In this document: positions 42,743-53,910 of the stretch, in pieces | Layout: every line of letters begins with the position of its first letter | Position numbering within the stretch: position 1 is the stretch's first letter | Assembly (NCBI GenBank): GCA_021847015.1 | Contig: JAJZVW010000012.1 | Coordinates: 1 to 64,000 of the forward strand | Direction: 5' to 3' | DNA from: Pseudomonadota bacterium | GTDB lineage: Bacteria > Pseudomonadota > Alphaproteobacteria > Rhodospirillales > Magnetospirillaceae | Length of the DNA stretch: 64,000 nt | Translations under genes and position numbers: made by a program | The notes under the pieces: generated by a model | The model's database searches: none | What the model was told of the DNA's origin: nothing | What the model saw: the letters and a program-made list of their open reading frames with translations, nothing else

Positions 42743-43141
42743 ATGGCGGCGGAACTGACCATCGGCAAGCTGGCGGAAGCCGCCGGGGTGAACATCGAGA
42801 CGATCCGGTATTACCAGCGGCGCGGATTGCTGGACGAACCCGCCAAACCGCTGGGGAGCCATCGCCGCTATCCGGCGGAACAGGCCAAGCGTGTGCGCTT
42901 CATCAAACGGGCGCAGGCGCTTGGCTTCACGCTGGCCGAGGTCGGCGGGCTGCTGACGCTGGATGAGGCGTGCGCCTGCACGGAGACCCGGGCATTGGCG
43001 GCCCGCAAGCTGACGCTGATCGAACGGAAGATGGCGGACCTTGCCGCCATGCGACAGGCGCTGGCCGGACTGGTGCGGCAATGCGATGCGGGGGACGGCG
43101 GCGCGACCTGCCCAATCATCAAGGTGCTGGCCGGGGAGTGA
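42743..43141 (+). CDS. merR: Mercury-responsive regulator MerR
   Basis: MerR represses, then with Hg(II) activates, the divergent merT promoter. The 132-residue product starts with the winged helix (TIGKLAEAAGVNIETIRYYQRRGLL), followed by the dimer helix. The three mercury cysteines are Cys79, Cys114 and Cys123; their spacing (35 and 9) is the same as Cys82, Cys117 and Cys126 of Tn501 MerR, which argues for Hg rather than Cu, Zn or Pb. An extra Cys77 is present. AGGGGGA precedes the ATG. Confidence 0.95.
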   Translation: MAAELTIGKLAEAAGVNIETIRYYQRRGLLDEPAKPLGSHRRYPAEQAKRVRFIKRAQALGFTLAEVGGLLTLDEACACTETRALAARKLTLIERKMADLAAMRQALAGLVRQCDAGDGGATCPIIKVLAGE

Positions 43142-43203
43142 TACCCGACAGGCTGCCGGGGCTGCACCGCAAGATGTTTTCTTTTAATCTGGGATACACG
43201 CTT

Positions 43204-43279
43204 GTCGTCCCGAGCGCAGTCGAGGGACCTTTCGGGCACCCTGCGTGAAAGGTTCGTCCTCGCTTGCGTTCGGAACGAC
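43204..43279. repeat. Core palindromic repeat, GTCGTCCCGA variant
   Basis: Begins GTCGTCCCGAGCGC and ends GTTCGGAACGAC, with CGAGGGACCTTTC/GAAAGGTTCGTCC arms. It lies between the ends of the convergent merR and trmFO genes. Confidence 0.65.
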
Positions 43280-43289
43280 AGGGAGAGCG

Positions 43290-44642
43290 CTACCCCAACG
43301 CCTCTGCGCACGCCGCCAGCCAGGCGGGCAGGTCGCGCAGGGCGCGCTGGCTATAAAGTTTCTTGCGCTCGCGGCCTTTGACGCGCCGGCCGTTTTCGTC
43401 CCGTTCGGGCGGCGGCGGGAACAGGCCGAAATTGACGTTCATGGGCTGGTAGGTCTCGGCCTCGGCGAGGCCGGTGACGTGGCCCAGAAGGGCGCCCAGC
43501 GCGGTGGTCAGGGGCGGCGCCGGGAGGTCGCGCCCCAGCCGTTCGGCGGCGGCGAAACGCCCGGCCAAGAGGCCGATGGCGGCCGATTCCACGTACCCCT
43601 CGCAGCCGGTGATCTGTCCGGCCAGCCGCAGGCGCGGCTGTGACTTCAGGCGAAGGACGCTGTCCAACACCTTGGGTCCATTGACAAAGGTGTTGCGGTG
43701 AATGCCGCCCAGGCGGGCGAACTCGGCGTTCTCCAGGCCGGGGATGGTGCGGAACACGCGAACCTGCTCGCCGTGGCGCAGCTTGGTCTGGAAGCCGACC
43801 ATGTTGTAGAGGGTGCCGAGCGCGTTGTCCTGGCGGAGTTGGATCACCGCATGGGGCTTCGGCCCATGGGGGTTGGTCAGGCCCACCGGCTTCATCGGCC
43901 CGAAGGCGAGCGTCTCCCGCCCGCGTTCGGCCATCACCTCGATGGGCAGGCAGCCCTCGAAATAGGGGGTGTCCTTTTCCCAATCGTGGAAAGGCGCCGT
44001 TTCGGCGGCCAGCAGGGCGTCGATGAAGGCGTGGTATTCGTCCCGCGTCAGCGGGCAATTGATGTAGTCCGAGCCCGTGCCCTTGTCGTAGCGCGACTGG
44101 AACCAAGCCGTGCCGAAGTCGATGCTGTCCTTGTGGACGATGGGGGCGATGGCGTCGAAGAAGGACAGGCTGTCCTCGCCGGTGACGGCGCGGATCGCCT
44201 CGGCCAAAGGCGGCGAGGTCAGGGGGCCGGTGGCGACGATCACCGAATCCCAGTCGGCGGGCGGCAGGACGGCGATCTCCTCGCGGACGAGGGTGACGTT
44301 GGGATGCCGCTCCAGCGCCGTCTGCACCGCCTGCGAGAAGCCCTCGCGGTCCACCGCCAGCGCGCCCCCGGCCGGCACCCGGTGGGCGTCGGCCGAACCC
44401 AGGATCAGCGATCCGGTGCGGCGCATCTCCTCGTGCAGCAGGCCGACCGCGTTGTACTCGGCGTCGTCCGAGCGCAGGCTATTGGAGCACACCAGTTCGG
44501 CCAGGCCCGAGGTGCCGTGGGCGGGCGTGGTTCGGTGCGGGCGCATTTCGTGGAGGACGACGGAAACGCCGGCGCTGGCGAGTTGCCAGGCCGCTTCGCT
44601 GCCAGCCAGGCCCCCACCGATGACATGGACGGGATGGGTCAT
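43290..44642 (-). CDS. trmFO: tRNA (uracil-54-C5) methyltransferase, folate-dependent (TrmFO)
   Basis: TrmFO uses methylenetetrahydrofolate and FAD to methylate U54 of tRNA. The 450-residue protein has the dinucleotide fold [20 protein letters not shown], followed by [43 protein letters not shown], the cysteine region [11 protein letters not shown], and [35 protein letters not shown] 44642 is the family start; the open frame continues upstream into the palindromic repeat but is not conserved there. Confidence 0.96.
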   Translation of the reverse strand: MTHPVHVIGGGLAGSEAAWQLASAGVSVVLHEMRPHRTTPAHGTSGLAELVCSNSLRSDDAEYNAVGLLHEEMRRTGSLILGSADAHRVPAGGALAVDREGFSQAVQTALERHPNVTLVREEIAVLPPADWDSVIVATGPLTSPPLAEAIRAVTGEDSLSFFDAIAPIVHKDSIDFGTAWFQSRYDKGTGSDYINCPLTRDEYHAFIDALLAAETAPFHDWEKDTPYFEGCLPIEVMAERGRETLAFGPMKPVGLTNPHGPKPHAVIQLRQDNALGTLYNMVGFQTKLRHGEQVRVFRTIPGLENAEFARLGGIHRNTFVNGPKVLDSVLRLKSQPRLRLAGQITGCEGYVESAAIGLLAGRFAAAERLGRDLPAPPLTTALGALLGHVTGLAEAETYQPMNVNFGLFPPPPERDENGRRVKGRERKKLYSQRALRDLPAWLAACAEALG

Positions 44643-44708
44643 GCCCCCTGACTTAAGGCCAGGGCCGGCGCCTGTCCAGCGCGAACGGCGGTTCTCGGTA
44701 CGCGCCCT

Positions 44709-44853
44709 CGCTGCGGTCAGCCTTTGAAAGGAAATACGGGGACAAAAGGAAATACGGGGACACAATACTTAATTCAAATTGAATTAAGTATTGTGTCCCC
44801 GTATTTCCTGTCCCCGTATTTCCCCGTATTTCCCCGCTGCGGTCAGCCTTTGA
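44709..44853. repeat. Long palindrome (TACGGGGACACAATACTT family) between 19-bp direct repeats
   Basis: A perfect 31-bp inverted repeat around a single central A spans 44747-44809. Its arms carry TACGGGGACACAATACTTAA, and the box GGAAATACGGGGACA is repeated again outside on both sides, giving nested arms. The whole lies between identical 19-bp direct repeats CGCTGCGGTCAGCCTTTGA at 44709-44727 and 44835-44853. The right copy includes the last codons of the gene at 44843. The core is shared with the palindrome at 62104-62196. Such elements are often linked to REP-type (Y1) transposases; that link is inferred, as none is in the window. Confidence 0.8.
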
Positions 44854-45097
44854 CGCCGGAGGCTGCCTGGACCTGGGTCACCCACGACGGGGCGCCGGTC
44901 TGGTACTGGGCCAGGGACAGGCCGGTCACGGGCTTGTTTTCCTGCTTGCTCTGGTTGCCATGGGTATCGATGGGACCGAAGGCGTAATCGGCGAAGGCCG
45001 ATTGCGTGGCGCGGCCGTGGGGCCGGGTCGAATGGCCGTCGCTGCTGTCGGTGCGGTAGAGCAGGATTTGGGACGGTATGCCGTTGATGGTGCTCAT
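44843..45097 (-). CDS. Small protein of unknown function
   Basis: I do not recognise this 84-residue protein. It is hydrophilic, with no signal peptide or membrane helix: STINGIPSQILLYRTDSSDG, then QSAFADYAFGPIDTHGNQSKQ, and a C-terminal AQYQTGAPSWVTQVQAASGVKG. The start chosen gives the most protein-like sequence; the frame is open for about 50 more codons of Arg/Pro-rich text that looks non-coding. Its 3' end is duplicated on the far side of the adjacent palindrome, so the stop codon lies within a 19-bp direct repeat. Confidence 0.55.
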   Translation of the reverse strand: MSTINGIPSQILLYRTDSSDGHSTRPHGRATQSAFADYAFGPIDTHGNQSKQENKPVTGLSLAQYQTGAPSWVTQVQAASGVKG

Positions 45098-45254
45098 GGG
45101 GAGCCTCGCGGTGGTGACGGCGGGACCGATGCAGGGATCGTGCCACGGAAATCCCTTGCGATTCCGCGGCCGAGGGGGGAGCCTGTAGGCAATTCCTGCC
45201 GGGAACAGCCGTTGGGGGCGGCGGGTTTTTCCCGGTAGTTGTCCGAGGTGAGGC

Positions 45255-45668
45255 ATGGCCGCGAAGACCTATTTCGTTGTCGGGGGCGAGTACGAGGACA
45301 CGTCCTTCGCCCGCATCGCCTCCGGCCAGAGCGAGGAGCGCTTCGGCCCCTTCGACGAGCGCGAGGCCCATGAATGCTGGCGGGCGCTGACCGGCAAGAC
45401 TGCGGACAACGCCATGGTCCGCTACTTCATCCGCTGCGAAGAGGACGTGTGCCCGGGCCAGTGGTACGTGGTCGGCGGGGAATATGCGGACACCACGTTC
45501 CAGAGGATCGCTCCCGGCCGGCACCTGGAATCCTACGGCCCCTACAGCCGCGCGCAGGCGTTGGAACGCTGGCGCGCGCTGACCGGCCGCACCGTGGATT
45601 CCGCCATGACCCGCTACGACCTGTGCTCGGCGGAGGAATTGGGGCAGCGGACGGAAGCGATGCGCTGA
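45255..45668 (+). CDS. Tandem DUF4170 domain protein
   Basis: A 137-residue protein made of two copies of one short domain. Copy 1 (about 4-60) has YFVVGGEYEDTSFARIASGQ, GPFDEREAHECWRALTGKTADNAMVRY; copy 2 (about 69-126) has WYVVGGEYADTTFQRIAPGR, GPYSRAQALERWRALTGRTVDSAMTRY. This pattern fits DUF4170, a small alphaproteobacterial family usually present as one copy per protein; its function is unknown. No membrane segment. Confidence 0.8.
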   Translation: MAAKTYFVVGGEYEDTSFARIASGQSEERFGPFDEREAHECWRALTGKTADNAMVRYFIRCEEDVCPGQWYVVGGEYADTTFQRIAPGRHLESYGPYSRAQALERWRALTGRTVDSAMTRYDLCSAEELGQRTEAMR

Positions 45669-45739
45669 CGGCTGGATTTTCGTTGCCTTTCGGGCTATTT
45701 CCCTGGGCCGGAAGTCATCGCCCCCAAGGGAGGAGCCCC

Positions 45740-46063
45740 ATGTCCCACAAGTACCATGCTTTCGTCTGCTCGCAGAGCCGCCCCGAGGGTCATCCCCGTG
45801 GCTGCTGCACCAGCCGCGGCGGCGGGCAGAAATTGTTCGAGCGCCTGGTCGCGGTGATGAACGAGCGCAATCTCTGGGGCGAGGGCGTCAGCGTCGCCCA
45901 ATCCTCGTGCCTGGGCTTCTGCTCGTTCGGCCCGGCGATGGTGGTCTATCCCGAAGGCGTGTGGTACCAGCCGACCAGGGCCGAGGACATCGACGAAATC
46001 GTCCAATCCCATTTCGTCGAAGGCAAGCCGGTGGATCGGCTGCGCGTCTATCCGTCGAAGTAG
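45740..46063 (+). CDS. Thioredoxin-like [2Fe-2S] ferredoxin
   Basis: A 107-residue protein of the thioredoxin-fold (2Fe-2S) ferredoxin family, known for Shethna-type and NuoE-like electron carriers. Cluster ligands are seen in HAFVCSQSRPEGHPRGCC (Cys10 and the Cys22/23 pair) and in SSCLGFCSFGPAMVVYPEGVWY (two more Cys four apart). The ending TRAEDIDEIVQSHFVEGKPVDRL is typical. The partner is not evident. GGGAGGAG precedes the ATG. The frame upstream overlaps the DUF4170 gene and is a shadow. Confidence 0.88.
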   Translation: MSHKYHAFVCSQSRPEGHPRGCCTSRGGGQKLFERLVAVMNERNLWGEGVSVAQSSCLGFCSFGPAMVVYPEGVWYQPTRAEDIDEIVQSHFVEGKPVDRLRVYPSK

Positions 46064-46147
46064 GGCCGGGGCGCGAGGCTCCGAACTTGGGGGACAGCGT
46101 TCTTACTACCATCCTGAGTGAGGATGTCATCCCTCGTCGCTGTCGCT

Positions 46148-46291
46148 CAGCGGTTCTCATTATGCATTTTTCGCTGTCATCCCGAGCCGACGGCGAGGGA
46201 TCTTTCCGGCACTTTCGCGTGAAAGATCCCCCAGTCGCTCCGCTCCCTCGGGATGACAACATTCCCTGATGCCGCATAATGAGAACCGCTG
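46148..46291. mobile_element. MITE-like composite element, second complete copy
   Basis: 144 bp, the same length as the copy at 3005-3148 and in inverse orientation to it. Ends CAGCGGTTCTCATTATGC and GCATAATGAGAACCGCTG are perfect inverted repeats. It is flanked by perfect 9-bp direct repeats GCTGTCGCT at 46139-46147 and 46292-46300. Removing the element and one repeat restores a 35-base site that starts GTCATCCC and ends GGGATGAC, so it had inserted into an older small palindrome (46126-46313). Confidence 0.8.
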
Positions 46292-46412
46292 GCTGTCGCT
46301 TTGTCGGGATGACAGGTGGGCCGAGGACGAAAACAACGGGTTCGAAATCTGCGTTCGGAGCCCCGATTCCCCGGCCGCCTTCCCCCTCTCGAAACGACAA
46401 AGAGGGCGCTCG

Positions 46413-46733
46413 TCAGGCCGTCCGCTGGATCAGGTGATACCCGAAGTCGGTCTCGACGACCGCGCTGACCTCGCCCGTCTCGAGGGCGAAGGCGGCCACT
46501 TCGAATTCGCGCACCATCGCGCCCTTGGGGAAGAACCCCAGGTCGCCGCCCTCGCGCCCCGAGGGGCAATCCGAATGCTTGCGGGCGAGGTCGGCGAAAT
46601 CGGCGCCCGCCGCGATCTCGTCGCGCAGGCCGGCGATCACGGTCGCTGCCTCGTCCTTGGTGCGGGTGGCGCTGGAGCGCATCGACCCTCTGTACATCAG
46701 CAGGATATGAGAGGCGCGGACTTGTTCGGGCAT
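46413..46733 (-). CDS. Parvulin-type peptidyl-prolyl isomerase
   Basis: A 106-residue stand-alone PpiC-like isomerase, which speeds cis-trans turning of peptide bonds before proline. The parvulin fold is clear: VRASHILLMYRG, DFADLARKHSDCPSGREGGDLGFFPKGAMVREFEVAAFALETGEVS, and TDFGYHLIQRT. No signal peptide or membrane helix, so it is cytoplasmic, like E. coli PpiC. ACGGAGG precedes the ATG at 46733. Confidence 0.93.
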   Translation of the reverse strand: MPEQVRASHILLMYRGSMRSSATRTKDEAATVIAGLRDEIAAGADFADLARKHSDCPSGREGGDLGFFPKGAMVREFEVAAFALETGEVSAVVETDFGYHLIQRTA

Positions 46734-46865
46734 GACATCCTCCGTTGTGTCGAACCGGGACCATAGCGGGGCGGGCCCGGCGATGTAAGCGGAAAAGGCG
46801 CCGCCGCTGTCGCACCGATGGGCCGGGGATGGTATATGGGGATGTCCAACACGGAGGGTGCATCC

Positions 46866-46994
46866 ATGGACATCGAGATGGTGGCGATCCTGTCCGGTGT
46901 CGTCGTGGTCGGCCTGGCCTTCGCGGCCAAGCTGATGGTGGGGCGTCTGCTGGCGGCCAGGCCGGTGCGGGCCGAGGACCGGAACGACGCCTGA
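46866..46994 (+). CDS. Small single-helix membrane protein (42 aa)
   Basis: A 42-residue open frame: [42 protein letters not shown]. One hydrophobic helix is followed by a basic then acidic tail. A GGAGG site (46853-46857) lies at proper distance before the ATG, and the stop is 10 bases before the rluE-like gene, so it is probably real and co-transcribed. No family recognised. Confidence 0.6.
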   Translation: MDIEMVAILSGVVVVGLAFAAKLMVGRLLAARPVRAEDRNDA

Positions 46995-47004
46995 GCGCGA
47001 TCCG

Positions 47005-47586
47005 TTGACCCGCCTTATCCTGTTCAACAAGCCCTACGACGTGCTGTCGCAGTTCTCCGACCGCGAGGCCGGGCGGGCGACGCTCCGGGACTTCGTGCCG
47101 GTGCCGGGGGTGTATCCGGCCGGCCGTCTCGACCGGGATTCCGAAGGGCTGCTGGTGCTTTCCGACGACGGCGGCCTGATCGCGCGGATATCCAGCCCGC
47201 GGTTCAAACGGCCCAAGACCTATTGGGTCCAGGTGGAAGGCATTCCCGACGAGGCGGCGCTGGAACGCCTCCGCCGGGGCGTGGTCCTCAACGACGGACC
47301 GACCTTGCCGGCGGGCGCGCGGGCCATCCCCGAACCGCCGGGTCTGTGGCCCCGCGATCCGCCCATCCGCTATCGCGCCGCCATCCCCACCGCGTGGATC
47401 GAGCTGACCCTGAAGGAAGGGCGAAACCGGCAGGTACGGCGCATGACGGCGGCCGTGGGGTTCCCGACCCTGCGGCTGATCCGCTGGGCGGTGGGGGATT
47501 GGACGCTGGCGGGGCTGGCCCCGGGCGAATGGCGTGAGGTGGGGACGGCGGCGGGGATGGTCACCCCGGCGCGCGGCCGGAGATGA
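47005..47586 (+). CDS. rluE: RluE-like 23S rRNA pseudouridine synthase
   Basis: Members of this RsuA/RluB/E/F group turn one uridine to pseudouridine; RluE acts at 2457 of 23S rRNA in E. coli. The 193-residue protein lacks the N-terminal S4 domain, as RluE does. It has [16 protein letters not shown], the catalytic-Asp motif [21 protein letters not shown], and [25 protein letters not shown]. It uses a TTG start. Its last 26 bases overlap the end of the convergent GGDEF gene. Confidence 0.9.
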   Translation: MTRLILFNKPYDVLSQFSDREAGRATLRDFVPVPGVYPAGRLDRDSEGLLVLSDDGGLIARISSPRFKRPKTYWVQVEGIPDEAALERLRRGVVLNDGPTLPAGARAIPEPPGLWPRDPPIRYRAAIPTAWIELTLKEGRNRQVRRMTAAVGFPTLRLIRWAVGDWTLAGLAPGEWREVGTAAGMVTPARGRR

Positions 47587-50545
47587 TCTGCCCTTTCCCG
47601 GCCTGCTTGGCCCGGTACATGGCCTGGTCGGCGTAGCGGAGAAGGATGTCGGGATCGGTATCGTCGTCGGGATAGACGCTGACGCCGATGCTGGCCGTCA
47701 CGGTGACGGCGGCCGTGGTGCCCGGCGGCGTGAACGGTTCGGCGATGGCGGCCGCGATTCGCCGCAGGACGGCTTCGTATTCCGCGCTCCCGCGCAGTCC
47801 GGGCAACAGGACCACGAACTCGTCGCCGCCCAGGCGGGCCACCGTGTCTCCGCCCCTCAGGCAGCGGCCGATGCGTCCGCCGATTTCCACCAGCAGGGCG
47901 TCGCCGGCCGCGTGTCCGTGGAGGTCGTTGACGGGCTTGAAGCCGTCCAGGTCCATATAGGCCACGGCCACCAGCCAGCCGCCGCGCCGGGCGTCGGCGA
48001 TGGCCTGGCGCATGCGGTCGGCCAGCAGCATGCGGTTGGGCAGGCCGGTGAGGGCATCGTGATGGGCGATGTGGGCCAGCGCTTCTTCCTGTCTCTTCAA
48101 CAGGCTGATGTCGTGGAAGACCGCGACGAAATGGGTGGGCCGCCCACGCTGGTCGCGGACCGCGGAAATGTCGAGCCACTGGGGGTAGATTTCGCCGCTC
48201 TTGCGGCGGTTCCACACCTCGCCGTTCCAGTGCCCGGTGGTCCGTAGCGATTCCCACATGGCTCGGTAGAACTCAGCACCCTGGCGCCCCGATTGGAGCA
48301 TGCGGGGACTGCGTCCCACGATCTCGTCGCGCTCGTAGCCGGTCAGCCGGGTGAAGGCGGGGTTGACGTCGAGGATGGTGCCGGCGGTGTCGGTGACGAG
48401 GATGCCTTCCTGGGTGTGGGCGAAGACGTTGGCCGCCAGACGCAGGGCCTCTTCCGCATGGCGGCGCTCCGAGATGTCGTGGATGATGGAGAAGAGAAGG
48501 GTGCGTCCGCCCAGTTCGAGCGGACCGGAATGCACCTCCACGTCCCGCACCTCGCTGTTGGCCAGCCGGTGGCGGAAGAAGAAGTGGGATCGGTGCTCCC
48601 GCGAGGCCTCGGCCATCTCCACGGCCAGCTCGGCGCCGGTCATGATGTTGATGTCGCCGATGGCCAGGGATTTCAGCCGGTCGACGGAATAGCCGTAATA
48701 CCGGCCGGCCGCGTCGTTGGCGTCGACGATGGCGCCGTCCGACGGGTCGATCAGCAGCATGGCCACCTTGGAATGGGTGAACAGCGCCCGGTAGCGCTCC
48801 TCGCTCTCCCGCACGGCTTGCTCGGCCTGGCGCCGTTCGGTGATGTCGGTGCCGATGGTCACCAGGTATTCCATGCGGCCGTCGGCGTCGCACACGATGT
48901 CGTTGGTCCAGTCGAACACCCGCCGGGTGCCGTCGCGGCGGACCCATTCGTTCTCGTAGCGCCGGGCGATGGTCCCCTTGACGGCGTTGCGGAACACCGC
49001 GTTCACCCGCGCGGATTGTTCGGGCGGCAGGAAGTTCTTCCAGAAGAACGGCTCCCGCGCCTCGTCGGTCCGATAGCCGGTGAATTCCTCGGCCGCCCGG
49101 TTGAGGCGGACGATCGCGCCCTGGCGGTCGATGACCGCCACCAGGCTGCTCACCGAATTGAAGATGGCGTTGTTGAAATCCCGGTGGCGCCGCAATTCGG
49201 CGTGCATGGCCTTGCGCCGGGTGATGTCGCGGATGACCGCCATGACCGCGGCTTCGCCGCCGAGGACGGCCGGATGAGCCCAGACCTCGGCGTCGAAAGG
49301 AGTACCGTCGGTGGCGAGCAGGACCAGTTCGAGGGGAGCGGCGGCGATCCGCCTGTCGGTGACCTCGCGCATGCGCTGCGCGACCGTGTCACGGTCGTCG
49401 GGATGGATGCGGTCCAGGACGGCGGTGCCCGTCAATTGCTCGACCGTGGTCGTCCCGAACAGGGACGCGGCGGACGGGTTCACCAGGCGCACCGTACCGC
49501 CGACCACGACCATGATGCCTTCGGGCGACCCGTCGAAGAGCGCGCGGTAGCGCGTTTCGCTCTCCTCGATTTCCGCCTCCATGCGGCGGCGCGCGGTGAC
49601 GTCGCGGGCGATGCCGCGGAAGCCGACGATCCGCTCGTCGGCGTCAAGGATGGGAACGCCGCTCACGTCCAGCAGCACGGTGAAGCCTTCGCGGTGGATC
49701 CGCGCCGTCTCCTCCATGAGCGGCGTCTTCGCCGCCGCCTTCGCGCGGTAGAAATCGCGCAGCCGCGGCGCCTCGGCCGGGCGCATCAGGTCGAACGGCG
49801 TCTTGCCCAGCACGTCCTGGGGCGCGTAGCCCAGCAGCGTGCTGACCCGCGGGCTGACGTAGGTGTAGCGCCACTCGGCATCGACCTCCCAGATCCAGTC
49901 CGAGACCGTTTCCACCATGTCGTGGAACCGGCTTTCGCTCGCGCGCAGGGTCTGGGCCTGCCTCTGGCGTTCCAGCAGGATGGCGAGAACGGACGCGCCG
50001 ATGTCGAGCAGGCGCTGCTGGAACGGCGAGGGCAGCCTGTGCTCGAAGCTCGACAGGGCGAAGGTGCCGACGATTCGATTCCCCGACCGGATGGGGGTGG
50101 ACCAGCACGCCTTCAGGTTGAAGTCGATCGCGAAACGCCGAAGATCCTGCCATTCGGGGGCCGTCAGCGTGTCGCGGACATAGACCGGCTTGCGGCGGTA
50201 GACCGCGTTCCCGCACGAGCCGGCGCCCGCACCCGGGCGTAAGCCGTTGAGGCAGGCCACCCCTTCGGCGGGGATCGACGGCGCGGCGTGGACGTTCAGC
50301 ACCCCATGCCCGTCCAGCAGCATCACCACGGCGGCGGAATTCGGCACCATCCGTTCGGCGAGGTCGCAGAGCTGGCGGGTGACCTCCTCGTGCGCGCGCC
50401 CCAGGGCCACCGATTCGAGGATGGATTGCTGGAAGCGGATCAGCCGCTCCTGCTCGGCGGATTCGAGGCGGATGCGTTCGATCCGGGAGCCTTTGGCCTT
50501 GAGAGGGGCAAGAGGCGAGGTGTCAGCGTTCAATCCGACCTCCAT
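47561..50545 (-). CDS. Diguanylate cyclase with GAF and five PAS domains
   Basis: A 994-residue signalling protein. Order: a short helix, one GAF domain (about 50-195; [22 protein letters not shown]), five PAS domains with PAC tails (about 200-830; first begins [20 protein letters not shown]), and a C-terminal GGDEF domain. The active site is an intact GGDEF ([13 protein letters not shown]), and the RGGD five residues before it fits the inhibitory c-di-GMP site, so it should make c-di-GMP under feedback control. No EAL domain and no membrane helix. A GTG at 50563 is an alternative start. Ligands of the sensors are unknown. Confidence 0.92.
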   Translation of the reverse strand: MEVGLNADTSPLAPLKAKGSRIERIRLESAEQERLIRFQQSILESVALGRAHEEVTRQLCDLAERMVPNSAAVVMLLDGHGVLNVHAAPSIPAEGVACLNGLRPGAGAGSCGNAVYRRKPVYVRDTLTAPEWQDLRRFAIDFNLKACWSTPIRSGNRIVGTFALSSFEHRLPSPFQQRLLDIGASVLAILLERQRQAQTLRASESRFHDMVETVSDWIWEVDAEWRYTYVSPRVSTLLGYAPQDVLGKTPFDLMRPAEAPRLRDFYRAKAAAKTPLMEETARIHREGFTVLLDVSGVPILDADERIVGFRGIARDVTARRRMEAEIEESETRYRALFDGSPEGIMVVVGGTVRLVNPSAASLFGTTTVEQLTGTAVLDRIHPDDRDTVAQRMREVTDRRIAAAPLELVLLATDGTPFDAEVWAHPAVLGGEAAVMAVIRDITRRKAMHAELRRHRDFNNAIFNSVSSLVAVIDRQGAIVRLNRAAEEFTGYRTDEAREPFFWKNFLPPEQSARVNAVFRNAVKGTIARRYENEWVRRDGTRRVFDWTNDIVCDADGRMEYLVTIGTDITERRQAEQAVRESEERYRALFTHSKVAMLLIDPSDGAIVDANDAAGRYYGYSVDRLKSLAIGDINIMTGAELAVEMAEASREHRSHFFFRHRLANSEVRDVEVHSGPLELGGRTLLFSIIHDISERRHAEEALRLAANVFAHTQEGILVTDTAGTILDVNPAFTRLTGYERDEIVGRSPRMLQSGRQGAEFYRAMWESLRTTGHWNGEVWNRRKSGEIYPQWLDISAVRDQRGRPTHFVAVFHDISLLKRQEEALAHIAHHDALTGLPNRMLLADRMRQAIADARRGGWLVAVAYMDLDGFKPVNDLHGHAAGDALLVEIGGRIGRCLRGGDTVARLGGDEFVVLLPGLRGSAEYEAVLRRIAAAIAEPFTPPGTTAAVTVTASIGVSVYPDDDTDPDILLRYADQAMYRAKQAGKGQIISGRAPG

Positions 50546-50782
50546 CGCCCAAGGAGCCGTCACGGCTCCCGGCGGCGGCCATCGTCGTCATGGGACGCTG
50601 CGAACGCAGCATGGACCGTCTCACCCCCTGGTTCTATCAGTATAATCGATTTTATACCGACGCATAAGGGCAGTCCATCCGCACTTTTGTATAGGATTTT
50701 CCTAATATTCTTGCGTAATTGGGCCGGCTGGCGATGTGTGGACGGGCGCGGACGGACGCTTCGCCGCCATCGGCGCCGGGGA

Positions 50783-53632
<2,850 letters not shown>

Positions 53633-53689
53633 CGGGCCTCTGGTCCTCGTCTGTTCTTCAGCCGGACGCTCCAATTGTGTCCTTCGGGT

Positions 53690-53770
53690 GTCATCCCGAC
53701 CGAGCGAAGCGAGTGGAGAGGGCTTTCGCACGTGGTGCCTGAAAGGCCCCTCGCTTGCGCTCGGGATGAC
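53690..53770. repeat. Core palindromic repeat between uvrA and the Aas fusion
   Basis: GTCATCCCGACCG to GCTCGGGATGAC, 81 bp, with GAGAGGGCTTTC/GAAAGGCCCCTC arms. It lies in the divergent promoter region of both genes. Confidence 0.8.
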
Positions 53771-53910
53771 AGCGGGGGGAACGCATGACGCGATCGGCCG
53801 GCGGATGGTAGTGGGTTTGATCGGCATGATAAAGTGCCGCGCCGGGTCCGGCGCAACGGGACGGGGCCCGATAACGGGCAAGGCGGCTGTCGGAACGAGG
53901 AGAGGGGGCG

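Noticed and set aside
41805-43141. mer cassette as part of a Tn21/Tn501-type transposon
   Set aside because: No tnpA, tnpR, res site or 38-bp ends were seen on either side; neighbours are core genes lpxB-gloA and trmFO.
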